Of a stretch of DNA of 64,000 nt, positions 1-12,585 are shown piece by piece. Source of the DNA: Cymodocea nodosa (Eukaryota; Streptophyta; Magnoliopsida; Alismatales; Cymodoceaceae); assembly GCA_036874045.1 (NCBI GenBank), contig CM072338.1:18002501-18066500 (forward strand), in the 5' to 3' direction. Position 1 is the first letter of the stretch, and each line of letters opens with the position of its first letter. The position numbers were made by a program, and so were the translations under genes. The notes under the pieces were generated by a model, which saw only the letters and a program-made list of their open reading frames with translations, searched no databases and was not told the DNA's origin.

Positions 1-957
1 GGAGCAGTTGATTCATAGGTCCTGACCATTTGTTCATTTTTTTAAGATTATTTTGTTATTTTCATGAAAATTAGAAGCAAGACAAACCTTACGTTCATGT
101 ATTCGTTGACGATGAATCATTGATCTTGATAGGTTTTTTCCTGGATTGCATTCATTTTGAGTAAGAGTAAAGTCAAGATGTTATACGATTATTGAGTGTT
201 TTAATTTGAATTCAAACCTAAAGAAGTGAAACAATAAATGCATTATCTTATTGTTGTTGGCATGAGGTGGAAATTTATTCCATTTGACAAGACAAGCCTG
301 TAGTGTTTTTTTGTTCAAATAATTTTATCATCTGTTTGATTCTCTTAATTCATATCTTTTACATTGTAAACTAGAATCTAATAACGGAAAGAATTAATTA
401 ATTTTGTTAATAATTATTACTAAACATATTATTACCAAGCTCACTACCAAAAAAAAATTATTACTAAACATATTATTTATATGCTAATTTTTTTTCTATG
501 TACTAACTTAAAAAAATGTTATGGCTTGAACTAATAATGTTGAATTTATTTATTTTTAAAAAAAAAAAGAGTTACGTGGACTCCTTGAAAGCATCCACTT
601 ATTTTTTTACACTTTAAATTTAAATAATTCTTATTGAACGAATTTTATGGTATTGAACGGCACATCTGCAAATAAATAACAGAGTTGCTTAATTTTGCAC
701 GGTTCTATATTTTTTATCAATTTTTCAAAAAATATTCACAGTACCTACGAGATATGTTTAATTCTGATGGCACCAAAAACTTTAAAAATATTATATTACA
801 AGATATGTTCTATTATAAATATCGATGACGAGTTGAAAACACGGACGATGAGATTGGAACGATTCCATCAAAATATTTTAAGCGGACGGGACAAAAAGCC
901 GGAAAGGTATCATTCAAATATTCGTATTTTAATTTTTTCTCATTCTTTTAAAGTGAC

Positions 958-981
958 TTATATATATATATATATATATAT
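958..981. repeat. (TA)n microsatellite
   Basis: Uninterrupted TA dinucleotides, seen directly in the sequence. Confidence 0.95.
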
Positions 982-2769
982 GGTATAAGTATTTAATAAT
1001 TAAACGAAGATTATAAAAGGAAAAAAGAGTGGTAATAAAAAACCGGTCGATCTCAATTATTGATTGTTGACGTCGTTTCTATATTTTCCATTTTTTGTAT
1101 TTTAAGTTTCCCGTTTGAACGTCTTCGACGCCGACGAGTACACGTAAAAATAAACGTTAGTTCCCTTTTCGTCGTCACGTGAATGATTTTTCCCCTCGTG
1201 CCGGCGGCGATATATATTCTTTTCTTTTACAACAAACAAACGAAGAAAACGACCCGAGCCTAATCCTTAGGGAAGACATATAATATTTCATTATGACAAA
1301 GGAAGAAAACTTTGTCGCAACGATGTCTTTACTCAAACGATAATACTAATATTTGCTCCTACACAGAAATCATCTTTTACTGTACAAAAATCATCTCTCG
1401 CAAATACTCTTTATGTTCTACCACATTGACACCATTCTTTTCGCGTAACAACGCATGCTACATCAACATTCTATAATAATTTATTGTGATTCTGCATGTG
1501 ATTTGATTGTGGTTGCTTTTTCTTTTTTTTTAAATAGCAACTTATGGATATGTTAGAATTTACCTCAATTGTTACTTGATTGTTGAATAGAATGTTGAAG
1601 TTATCATTTTGAATGTTAGCTACGTTCTCAGTTTCCTGTTTCGTATTATCAACCTTTTATCTAACTACACATCCATTAGTTATGCTACATTTAAATATTT
1701 GTTGTAATTTTTCCTTTGCATTCTTTACATTTTGAATGTGATTTTAATAAAAAGAAAAAAGAAGAGAGTTCTAATTAAAAAATGATATTCTATAAACTCT
1801 AATATATAAAGTAGTACATAACAAATCTAATCTTAACAGAGTGATTACATATCTGACCAAGTATGCTTCTAATAGCATTATACGAATTCTAACCTTATCT
1901 TTTTAAAATTTTGATAAATTTATCGTCGAATTTTAATATAATTATTAACATTTTTCTTAGTAATATTCACTCTACATCTGTGTTGTATTTTCCAATCACT
2001 TTTATCTCAAATACTCCCTTTGATCTTGCCATTGTAAGTTTTTTTGTTTAATAAATTAATCTATATGTCTAAAAGAAAAGGGCATTTGCTTGAGTATTTC
2101 AATTAGTATAACTTTGATCTTCTCTTCCATTCTTTACCCTCTTAGGAGTTACCATATTTACGTTAAAAAGAATTATTATTTTAGTATTACTCAAATAATA
2201 ATACAACAATTCATATGCCACTAGTGTAAATAATGCCTGTACAAAAACAATGTGAATAATGTAGTCAAATGTTGAAGCCAGAAAATATTATGATGAGTTT
2301 TATTCAACTTCTAAAACAGATCACTCCAAATCACAAAACTTCCATTCAAGTTTATCCCATATCACCCCAGCAATTGTGCATTTGTATGGGTTGTGAAAAA
2401 GCTCTTGATTAAATCTAAATTCACAATCAAATCTGTAGACATCTTCTCATAATCAAGTCATCTGAAAATCAGTTGTTTCAGATTATTTTACAATCTTACA
2501 ATTGAACACCTCGTAATCTAAATCACAACATTGCAACGATAAAAAGCAACAACCCATGCCTGAAGAGTTAAAATTATGTATAGAAGATGTTCACATTGAT
2601 GATTTGAGTAGATCCGTCTAATGGTCGAAAGTGTTGTAGTTTGAGTAAATCTAACGAGTGATTAGAAGAAAGGAGGTGTTGCAGGTGAATAAGAATCTTA
2701 AGGGGAGAGGCCAAATAACTCACCAAGGTGTTGAACTCTATGTATAAATTCAAAAGATACTAACCCTAT

Positions 2770-2770
<1 letters not shown>

Positions 2771-2811
<41 letters not shown>
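2771..2811. repeat. (GA)n microsatellite
   Basis: About 20 uninterrupted AG/GA units, seen directly. It lies about 770 bases upstream of the PET100-like start codon; GA tracts near plant promoters can bind BBR/BPC factors, but the distance makes a role speculative. Confidence 0.95.
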
Positions 2812-2814
<3 letters not shown>

Positions 2815-3338
2815 AAACGTTTTGTTTTGCCTTTTTGTCTTGGTTTTCTATATTTCGTAAAGATAGAGAAATAGTAGTAATTTCTGTAAGTCTTAGCTAT
2901 CAATTACGAAATTAATAAAGTTAGGTTGCAATCTTATCGGTACTAAAAAAATTAGATCCCAGTAGTTAAGTGAACTAACGTGTTTGGAAGAAAATACTTG
3001 TGTTGCATCTGTATGTAAAAAAAAAAAATCAATAAGGTCAATATTATCATGGATACGAAAACATTCTTTGGAACTATGTATCGTCGAGTAAGCAATAAAT
3101 GCATCAATTGAATGCAATTAAATCTATATAAATTATAATTTTCACAAGATATGTATTTCGATGTAATTAAATACGTTGCTTATGCTGGATAAGATTCTAC
3201 CTTTTCAATGCTTACAACACATCTCCACGGGTCCAATAGTCAAAAAAATTACGTTGGATATGACGTGGCGTTACAAAAAATGCATTTTTTTTTTCTGCTG
3301 TATTGTAGAGGGTGTTTTTGTAACTTAAGTCCTTGGTA

Positions 3339-3348
3339 CTATATAAAT
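3339..3348 (+). promoter_or_regulatory. TATA-box candidate for the PET100-like gene
   Basis: CTATATAAAT lies 229-238 bases upstream of the ATG at 3577, a spacing that allows a 5' leader of roughly 200 bases. It is the best TATA match in the 300 bases before the gene. No start-site data are available, so this is inference from motif and position. Confidence 0.4.
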
Positions 3349-3576
3349 TCGTAAGCCAGACGACTCAAATGCTCACTGCATGTGGGCGGAGGCGTTATTT
3401 GTTTTCTTATGGGGTTGATTGCTAATTAGTGAAACTCAATGGAAAGGGGAAGAAGAATGACCAACAAGATAAAACAAAAGAGGTAGCAAGAGCAGGAAGG
3501 AAGCAGAAGAAGCGGAGCTCGACAGTCGACAGAGCCGAGCCAACTGGTTGATCTGCAAGGGGGAAGAGAGGTAGAG

Positions 3577-6500
3577 ATGTCGTCGTCATTGGGTGCTTCC
3601 AAGGGAGTCTTGGAGATCGCGAAATTCGCTGTTTACGTGACCATACCGATCGTTCTAACCTACGCCGCCACCACCGAATCCAAATCCTTACAGAAATTCA
3701 TGGCGTTCGTATGTTGATCTTACCTTGTTCGATTCTCATTGTCTTAATAATGATATTTTCCCTAGTTTCGAACCTCTTTTTTTCCCTACATAATACACAT
3801 TCGCCACTCTTTAGTTTTAGCGGATTTATGCTATTTTATCAGAATTTTCGGGATGTTGGTTTACCTACTGTTTGATGCTTAGCTTGAATGGAATCAGTTT
3901 TTCGTTTGATTTTCAGAATGTTGCTGTTTTTTTTTTTTTTACTTGTTATCGTTAAACAAAATCTTATTTGCTTGTACATTCCGCGAACCGAAACTATGAG
4001 ATTCCTAAACCAAATTACGTTTTGATGCTCGGTGAACAATAGGATAACTTTATCTTTGAATTTGACCATATTGGTAAGTGTTTTTAATTTCTGCAAGAAA
4101 TGTGGATCAAAAAATACGAGATCATAGACATTTTTTTATTATTCATGAGAATCAGAAACTAAAATAAACCACAATCACATACAGTGATATGAATTTTATA
4201 TTGGTTCCATCATAGTCTACATTCACTCTCTCATGCATGATTATATTCTGAGATTTCATTATTGTTCCTTCCTTTCAGGCAGGGATAACCTTTTTAAATT
4301 AGCACACTCACAAAACTGAGAAGAATTTTTTGACTTCTTCCCCTTTGTGTTATCAAAAACCATCACAAATCATCATATCATTTCAATCAACAAAAATTTT
4401 GAAGATAACAATTCATTGAACAAGCTATATTATAATGTCCAACAATACTAAAATAATAAAAAATCCAATCAAAGAAAACAACTTTTAGTCATTGCGATCA
4501 TTTTCATCCCTAGACACAAACTTATCAAGTCAATAATTCATTTTCTGTAATCCCTAGTGGCTGGCTTATCAAGTCAGTCATTCATTTTCTTAAATCCTTT
4601 TTACATCATCAATCAACTTCTTCACTACCTTCTCCAAGTGCCTAGAAGTAGAAGATGACAAGACAATATTTGTAGAGATGATTGTGATAGCTTTGATCCT
4701 CAACATTTGTAATAGTTAGAGAATCACCTTGTCAATAGTGATGATAATTGGCTAGAAGGATATACAATGATGATGGTAGGAAAAATCCATAAAAAAAGAA
4801 ATATCTAAAGGAGTAATAGGAAAATGATAAGGAAATCTCTCTCAAATCTTGCTAGATTTTATAGAAATCAATGAGAAAGAGGATGAAAATGAGATGAAAG
4901 AGCTAAAAAGTGGATAATGGCTAAAAGGCAAGTTCATCCATCTTACTATTAATCAGACCGAACATTGTATATGCAATTGGGTTATTAAGTCAATCAATTT
5001 ATGCACAAGCTTAGATAGGTGCATTAGATAGGTATACAAAGAGTTTTGACTTATGTGAAAGAAACTTTAGGCAAAGGCTTGTCACATCAAGCATACTGAC
5101 ATATGAAAATAGAGGTTTTTTCTGATGTAGAATATGTATTGACAAAGGGAATAGAAAATCCATCTCTGATTATTGTACTTATGTGGATGGTAATCTTGTT
5201 ACGTGGAGAAATAAAAAATAAAATGTTGTTTCTTGCTTCAAAGTTAAAGTAGAATACAGATTCATGATTGAGACTACACGAGAATTGTTATGGTTAAAGT
5301 CCATTCTCATGAAATTAGGAGTTGCTGTTCAGGAGCCTAGGTTCATGTATTGCGATAAGCAAACTGTTATTTATATATTCAAGAATGAAACATTCCATGA
5401 GCATGCCAAACACATAGAAATTGATTGTTATTTTATTTGGAATTTGGTCATTAAGGGCATTATTTCCACTCCATACACTTCTTTGTCTGAGGAGTTAGCT
5501 GATGTGTTTACTAAAGGGTTGAGCCATGGTGTTTTTATATCTCTTTGAAACAAATTGAGTTTAAAGAACATACATCATCTAGTTTAAGGGAGAGTATGAA
5601 TAAATGGGTATTAGATGTAATGAATGTAATTAAGTATGAGTGACATTATTATGTATTAATGTAACTTTTAGTGTTTTCCGACATGACCTTTGGTGTTTTC
5701 CTTATGACCTTTGGTGTTTTTCATATGACTCTTGGTGTTTTTCATATGACTCTTGGTGTTTTCTATTTGCAACCTTTGGTGTTCTCTATATTAGAATTAT
5801 TAAATATGTTGTAAGCTGTGTTGTATTCTTCCTTGTAGTCTCTATTTAAGAGACTTTGTATTTTGTTAATAAAGATAACTTTCTCTTTTAACATTTCATT
5901 AGTTTCAATAGTTCCCAACTCATGGAATGTCAGGGAATCATCTAATGTCCACATGGATGTTCAAGCTAATGCTTCCAAGCAGTCTAATGTTTGAACATTC
6001 AAGCAAGCATCCAACTCTGAACTTATTGGATTCCTTTATTTAGAAATAAAATTCAATGTTGGTGAAATAAAATTCTTAAAAATTACTAGAAAATTAAGTA
6101 AACATATTTAAAACTCAAACAATCATTTTTATCTAGATAATTTCAAAAATTATACAATCTTATGTAAAACTCGTTACTCATATGAACTACACCTTGAAAT
6201 TCCATTTAATATGCCTAAATGGCTCTAGTTCAAGGGATTTATGAAAATATTGATTTTGCATTGTCTGTTGATCCTAAGTAAAAGGAAACGTATTGAATAT
6301 TGGTGTAAAAGCACAAAAATGTCGAATTTCAGTTGAAAAACCTTGAATATTTAGGAAAAGTTGAATTAAGGCATGATACATAAGAAACTAATTAAATTTA
6401 ATTCGTAGACATTTTTTGATGATGAAAATATTGTAGAAAATAAAGTAATACATATCATTGTTCACATGCAGAAATAAAAATGGAGAACTTGATTTTTTTA

Positions 6501-8400
6501 ATCCTAAAAGCACACATCAATTAACTGGAGTTAATAGTTTGATAAATTTAAAAAATGAAATCAAAATATAAGTATATAACTAAAATAAACATTTCTGCAC
6601 AGATCGTTACTATGACTGAAAATATATAAATCAAAGATACAATCAGAAAATAAGATAAAATCAACAGGAAAAATAAAAGAGAATGAAAAAAGTTTGAATA
6701 TTGTAGCAGATTCTTGAACAAATATAGAAACACTCTTGTAATAAGATCAAAGCTTGAACAAGAGAAATAATGAAAAGTACAAACTAAGAAAGCTTCACAA
6801 AATGAAGTGTTGGTCATTTTGAAGAGCCCTTAATTATTTAAAAAAGATTAGGGTTCCAGAGGAGGAAGTCCTGTAGAGATCCAATGGAGAGGAGAAAGGA
6901 TAAGAGTTGCAGCAAGTAACGAGGTTGAAGAAATCTTTGGTGTTTATGGGTCCCCACCCCATTAATAGATTGGGGGCTTTATACTTAAAAAAAAAACAGG
7001 TTGAAAAGGTTTCCGGTTGTCTCGATGAACTTCAGTCAAAATTTCAACTATATCAATGAAATTTCATTGATATGAACTAAAATTGTCAAAACTTTGCTGA
7101 TATGAATCACAATCTCCATCGAGACCTGTTTAATACTGATAATCTAAGTTTATCGGATTAGTTGGTTGAGAAACCAATTCATATAGGTGAAATTTTGCCA
7201 ATATAGATTGATACGTGATTCCATGTTAAGACTGAGAAGGAAGCTATGCTCACACGGTAGCCAATCTAATCTCATCATTTGTTGTCATATCACATGCAAC
7301 GAGAGATCTGTTCTAGGCGATTCCATACTAGTTTTACATATTGTTGTTTTCTTCTTTGCCGTGTTTTACTGCACCTAGTGTGTCCTTGCATCTCTAGGTT
7401 TTAGGATGTGACAGAATGCAAGCTATGGGGTAATTACTGCAACTTGGTTTCCTAGTGTCGTCTGTTTAGGGAGAAAACAATTTGCAGTGTTTCATGGCTC
7501 CAGTCTTTTCATTTTAGAAACTTTAACCCAAGGCAGGCTACAGGTAGTCACTTTGATTAGGAGAAACGGCTTCCCTTTTGATGTGCTCTCTTTTCTACAT
7601 TGAGACAGATTGTGGAAGGCCGTTTCCTCACTAGTCGATCACTTGCGATTGTTTGTAACTATCAGTTTGTTCTTCCTTTTCTTTTGATTCACACATTGAC
7701 CCCAACCAAATCAACACCCTAAAACCATGTGGTTGATGGTACATAGAAGTCTTGTTCTTTCTTTTGTTTTTTTAAATACTCGGGCATTCAGAATTCTATG
7801 CTTAGAGGTAGATGAGACAAGGGGCTTTGTTTTTTCAATTTTTTGTATTGTGCCTCATATCTTGGGTGTTTTTCCTGAACCACAAATGTTAAGATTGAAG
7901 ATTTGGAGTGTTCACTATCAGTATCAGTACGTTTTAAATTGTTTTTTATTTTGTTTGTCTTGTTTTGATAAGGAATTATTGTTGATAGCTCCTTGTGTCT
8001 GGCCTCCTTTTGTAGGCATAATTCAGGGAGAAAGACATTTGTTGTGAAACAAATTCAAATTGTAACAATCAAACACACTGATCGACAAAACCATGTGAAC
8101 TCTTATAATGGAATTCTGTTCTCACGCAATATTAAGAACCTGCTTACTAGGATTCCACAAATTTTAAATTTGACGACACCTGTAGTTCAACTTATCCAAA
8201 GTATCATACTTATTACCAGAATTTCAGATATTACAAAATGTTCGATGTTTTCGTTCTTCTTTTTTTTTCACAGCTCTTGGTTATTATTGTCATGACAGCG
8301 ACCTTATGTGAGCTATCCTCCAGACGCTCCTAGACCTCCTTCTCCAGAGGAACTTCGTGAAATGGCTCGTGAGATGGCTCGGAAAGACAACGCACGCTGA
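3577..8400 (+). CDS. PET100-like mitochondrial cytochrome c oxidase assembly protein, two exons
   Basis: Exon 1 is 3577-3708 and exon 2 is 8299-8400, joined in phase 0 with GT (3709) and AG (8298). The product is 77 aa. It starts MSSSLGASKGVLEIAKFAVY and has one hydrophobic membrane-type segment at about residues 14-28 (FAVYVTIPIVLTYAA). Exon 2 gives a conserved tail with YPPDAPRPPSPEELREMARE and ends ...ARKDNAR. The Pro-rich patch followed by a charged helix, and the small size, match the plant proteins similar to Arabidopsis At4g14615 and to yeast Pet100, an inner-membrane factor for complex IV assembly. Family assignment is from memory of these sequences; the gene structure is read directly. 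The intron is 4.6 kb, unusual for a 234-base coding sequence, and is partly explained by a Copia fossil. Confidence 0.82.
5040..5895 (+). mobile_element. Copia LTR retrotransposon fossil: RNase H end, polypurine tract and 3' LTR
   Basis: Lying in the PET100-like intron, this is the 3' end of a Copia element in the same orientation as the gene. A degraded RNase H region (about 5040-5550) shows the family landmarks of a Copia polyprotein end, including the ...ELADVFTKGL signature. A purine-rich tract near 5584-5594 is followed by an LTR-like stretch from about 5608 to 5891 that ends in TAACA. The 5' part (gag, protease, integrase, most of RT) was not found. It is broken in several places and looks old. 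Confidence 0.8.
5668..5790 (+). repeat. Minisatellite inside the Copia LTR, about five units of 21-23 bp
   Basis: Successive units read roughly CTTTGGTGTTTTCCTTATGA, CTCTTGGTGTTTTTCATATG and so on. The array lies upstream of the LTR's presumed polyadenylation end, where U3 repeats are common in plant LTRs. The repeat is seen directly; a U3 role is inference. Confidence 0.8.
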
Positions 8401-10457
8401 TCATCATCACATGTTGGCATCTATAAAAAATGGTGATGGTTTCATGATATTCATCATTAAGAGTGAACTTGTCTTGTTCTGCCCCAAGGCTTTTTGGGGA
8501 TTAAAGAGGGATGATACCATTCTAGAGAATTGAGTACGAGATGTTGATACAATACTTGAATGGTCTAGCCCTTTCTGTATTGTGATTTACGGTCGATCCC
8601 GGTCTTTAGTCCTGACCAACGAATGTATAATTAAAAATCAATAAAAGGGGAAGTTATCCTTAATTAAAAATTAATCGCTATCATCCATACCTAACTAAAG
8701 GACTCACTTTTTTAAAAGAGCAGGGCCGGCTGGTTGCATCTTTGCTTTTGGAGAATCGGACGGCAGAGGACTGGGTAACTTTTGACTACGATCTGTTCTT
8801 TCCATTGATGTTGTTCCAGGAACACTTTAAATTCTTATTCTGATCAGAACTCTACATTCCGTAGGTATTATGGATTTGCCATGATATAAACCTTGAGCAG
8901 CGGTGGCATTAGGAAGATGTGATCATGGAGTATTCAGTACTTAAAATCTGCATCTTTCATTATATATATATATATATGCTAGTAGATGTATCTGTTGCAT
9001 ATGATTGGTTTGAATCTGACGTTTTTCATTTCAACTTTTTGCAAGAGGGTTTTCAGTTGGACTCATGTATCCATAAAATACATGAATGATATTCTCTCCC
9101 AGTTATTTATTTTTTATTTTTATACTTTTTTACTTGTCACTTTATCTCAATTTATCTCTTTCATGCTTTTTTTTTTTTTTTTTCCTCTCATATTTTCTTT
9201 TCGTCTTTTCATCTCAAAATTTAAGTAGTTATTTGTTAAATTCGCATCGATATTAGTAAACTTTTTTAGATCAAATGTATCCATCTTTCCTTCTAATACC
9301 ACACATGTTACTTTTAAAAAGTATGTTTTTAAACTTTCTGCTTTTAAGAAAAGTACGTACCGCGTGGGGAGAGCTCTCATTCATCACTTTTGAGAAATTG
9401 CCTTGGATGGTCAGGTCAGCCTTGGGAGTAAAGATGGACTCCATATGCTAAAGCATAATGAAAGAAAGGTAGCTCGGATTCAAGGATTGCATGAACTCCT
9501 GATGGTCAACCACAATACTGTGATATAAACAAGTAAACCTTACCTTATTTACAATCTATACCACTAGTAATGTACCTTATTAAACGAAAGGATCGATGGA
9601 AATCGGCGTTCTTTTCCGTTATTTTGATAATAATGACTTGATTGGTGAGTCAAGTAATTCTAGGATGTAGGGTTGTAAGTCTGAGTGAGTCTCATCTTTA
9701 ATGTATAGGTAAAAAGAGATTATTACAATTTTTGAAGAATTAATTCTAAAAATGTAGTTTGAGGCAACAACAAAACGCAGATCCATTTAGACAGACTATT
9801 ACGAATTTTCCCATGTTCTACTAGTTTTTCTTTTCAGTTATTATTGGCTACCACACATGTTCTTATTATATATAATATTTCTCCCTCTCTCTCTACGCAT
9901 GCTCTCCATCTCCCATATTACACTTTTAGCTTTATCACGTACTTATATATTATTTTCGCCAGAGAAGTTAGGCACCAAACTTCTGATTGCAGTGATGCTT
10001 CTTCACGACCGGCGGCTTCCAACATGGTGGTAAATGTTAGATGCAAATAGATAATGATCTTGATAGACACGAGTGATATTAATTTTGTTAGATTGACGTG
10101 ATTATAGTGTTCGTTTCGTTTTATTGGTAACGGCGGCGAGGAGGAGGAGACGGATCGGAGGGGCCAACGAAGAGGACCACGCCTGAGGAGAAGGGAGGAA
10201 GAGTGCAATGGCTCTATCGTTCTTTTCCATATGTATAGTGTTTGTCTACTTAAAGGTGTCCTTTTATGTATGGATATACGTGAACCTACCTACTCTGATA
10301 TTGGATTAAAGAGTGAAAGGATTCATTATTATATAAGCTTTAGATTGATCCTTACACATGTACAATTGTTCAACAGAGACAACAGAAGAGTGACTTCTTC
10401 TTAACTATCACGTACGCATGGAAGAGAAGAGATGTCATGTCGGCTGCCTTCTCCCTA
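8401..10457. other. Intergenic, no gene recognised
   Basis: This stretch begins with the 3' flank of the PET100-like gene and ends at the EF-hand gene on the other strand. It has a short TA run near 8960-8977 and a T-rich run near 9168-9183. No open frame shows recognisable content. Confidence 0.6.
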
Positions 10458-10715
10458 TCACTTCATCGTCAACTTATTGAGGAGTATGGCGAACTCCTCG
10501 TAGCCGTCGACGAAGCCGTTCCCGTTGAGATCAGCACGCCGCATGATCTTCTTCGCCTTCCATCCGGAGAAGCGGACCCCCTATGAGCGGAGTGCCACGC
10601 AGATATCCTTCTTGCTCACCCGGCCATCTTGGTCCCCGCCCAACCATTCCATCGCTCTCTCCTTCGTCATCCGCGGCGGCGAGACGATGATGGCCTTGGC
10701 CTTGCTCATCGTCAT
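10458..10715 (-). pseudogene. Short EF-hand calcium-binding protein gene with one in-frame stop
   Basis: Read from ATG at 10715 to TGA at 10458, the frame is 85 codons with a single TAG at 10581-10583 (codon 45). The first half carries a degenerate EF-hand (GGDQDGRVSKKD), with Gly at loop position 1 instead of Asp. The second half, after the stop, has a canonical 12-residue loop, DLNGNGFVDGYE, then EFAILLNKLTMK. The hands are separated by ...ALRS*GVRFSGWKAKK, and both sides keep good coding character and high GC, unlike the surroundings. Plants encode many such two-hand proteins related to calmodulin-like or polcalcin-type binders. Either this is a recently inactivated copy, or the stop is a sequencing error or allele. 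The high GC and single exon fit a small intronless calcium-sensor gene. Confidence 0.7.
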
Positions 10716-12585
10716 GGTACGCACATGCACGTCTCAACCACAACCTGTCGATCGATCTTCTCTACCAACGTTTAAACCGCAAGCGAAGTGGTCTCTATTT
10801 AATTATACTTGATTGGGAATATAAAGAAGCGGGTCATCGGCACCGACCATGCGTGTAGATGCGATGCCACAGACTAATCGATCGATCACCATCACCTTTC
10901 AGCTGCATATATGCCACGCTTACCAGTCAGGTTGTGGTTCTTCTTCTTAAAATCTCAAAGGATGAGATTCTTTCTCGAAAATGATTAAAAAAGTGTAGAC
11001 ACAAAGATTAGGTCTAATTAATTGATCGATGTTACATAGATTATTTTTTATCAGATATATACGTCATATATATACCGTTTCATACGCCACGTGATGCGTA
11101 CGTGAAAAGTACACCAATTAATATCAAATAATAATACGAGATTCCGTGCATTTCTTCTCGGTAAAAAAATTAATATAAAAAATCTAACGAGCCCTGGTGT
11201 GAAATTGCGTTATTACCTTCCGTGGTTTATCTTAAGTTTACGAACATTATATTTTATGAGTAAATGAACATAAACTAAATTTGATATCATATAAAATATT
11301 TTATTTTAAAATCAAATAATAATAAATAAAATCATTTACCGTACATTATTTTAAATTCTATTCTCACAAAGATTCTGTTAATTCTTACTTTCCAAGTACT
11401 CGTCTTTAAGCTTTAGGGTAGTGTTTGTGCAGTCGATTCACAGAAAATAAATTTAATAAAATTGAACTCATCTAAATTAAAAATCTAATGAATTTGTCAT
11501 ATAAATATGCCTTATAATTGAAATTTTGACCTTCAACTTTTCGATTCTCATGGAAAGAGATGCTCACGCACTACTAGTCTTCCATCTATGCCCAACCCCT
11601 TGTCGATGCCATCGTTTGTCTGCACATTTACCTGCAAGCAAACACCATTGAAGTCACTCTTGTCTTAGAAACATTAGTTGACGCACAGCACAACCTTCGT
11701 CTGTGTGCACAACCACTGTTTACACACAAGTAGTTTCCCATTTCTACGGCATGTCTACTTCCAAGCAAACATCCTCGAAGTCGTTCCTTTCTTAGAAAAT
11801 TAGTTCTTGTTTTCGTCATGTCTGTTTGTTTACTTTCCATTACTCATCGAAGTCTGTTAAACAGAAATGTCAAGAAAATAAAATAAATAAGAAGAAAGAA
11901 AAAAGAGAGAAATTAATAGATATCATAACTCATTTTTAATGCCTTGTATTACAGGTTTTATGTACTTATTTAATATTTGCTTTTATGAAGTTGTATTTAA
12001 ATTTTATTATAAACATCCATTTCTAATTTATATGGTAATTAAACTTTTATTATAAGGTTAATGACATTAATATCAAATTAGTGTAAATGATAATTTTTAA
12101 TTATTAATATTAAAGTTAAAATTAATTATATTAACAAATAAATTTAAATTTTTTTTATTCAAATTTTATTACTTTCCAATACATACACAAATATATAAAT
12201 TTTAAATTCCATCACATTTCTAAACGTACACAAACACATATATTTTAATTTCTATTAGATTTCAAGAATTAGAATTCTAATAAATTCTAAAAATTTAATT
12301 TTAACTAATTCATTTTACTATATGTATCATAAATACTTTTGTAATTAACAAACAAATGTAAACATCGAAATCCACATACCTCTAGCCAATTCAACTCTTC
12401 GACGTGCATTTTATCGTTTCCTAACCGTTAGACTTCAACAAGTAGCAATCTATATCACAGCTAAACTTTTACGAATTACACATGGGAGTCTTAGTATTAC
12501 AAGGTTTTCCTTTTTGTCGGAATCAAAACAATTATATATGGATTTCTTTTTTTGAAATTCGATTATACAAAAGATTAAGGCACGG
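10716..12585. other. AT-rich intergenic spacer
   Basis: This separates the divergent-side flank of the EF-hand gene from the 3' end of the cyclin gene. The stretch from about 11260 to 12380 is very AT-rich. No gene, tRNA or clear repeat was recognised. Confidence 0.6.

Larger units (their letters stand above)
1..3330. other. AT-rich intergenic spacer with simple repeats
   Basis: No reading frame here has codon use, splice sites or similarity that I recognise; the short open frames are broken by frequent stops expected in AT-rich DNA. The stretch holds a TA dinucleotide run near 958-981 and a GA run of about 20 units near 2771-2811. Nothing else was identified. Confidence 0.7.

Noticed and set aside
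695-988. 97-codon plus-strand frame
   Set aside because: AT-rich, ends in the TA repeat, no recognisable domain or splice context.
12000-12400. AT-rich stretch that might be a matrix attachment region
   Set aside because: Only base composition supports this; no repeated motif or inverted repeat was found.
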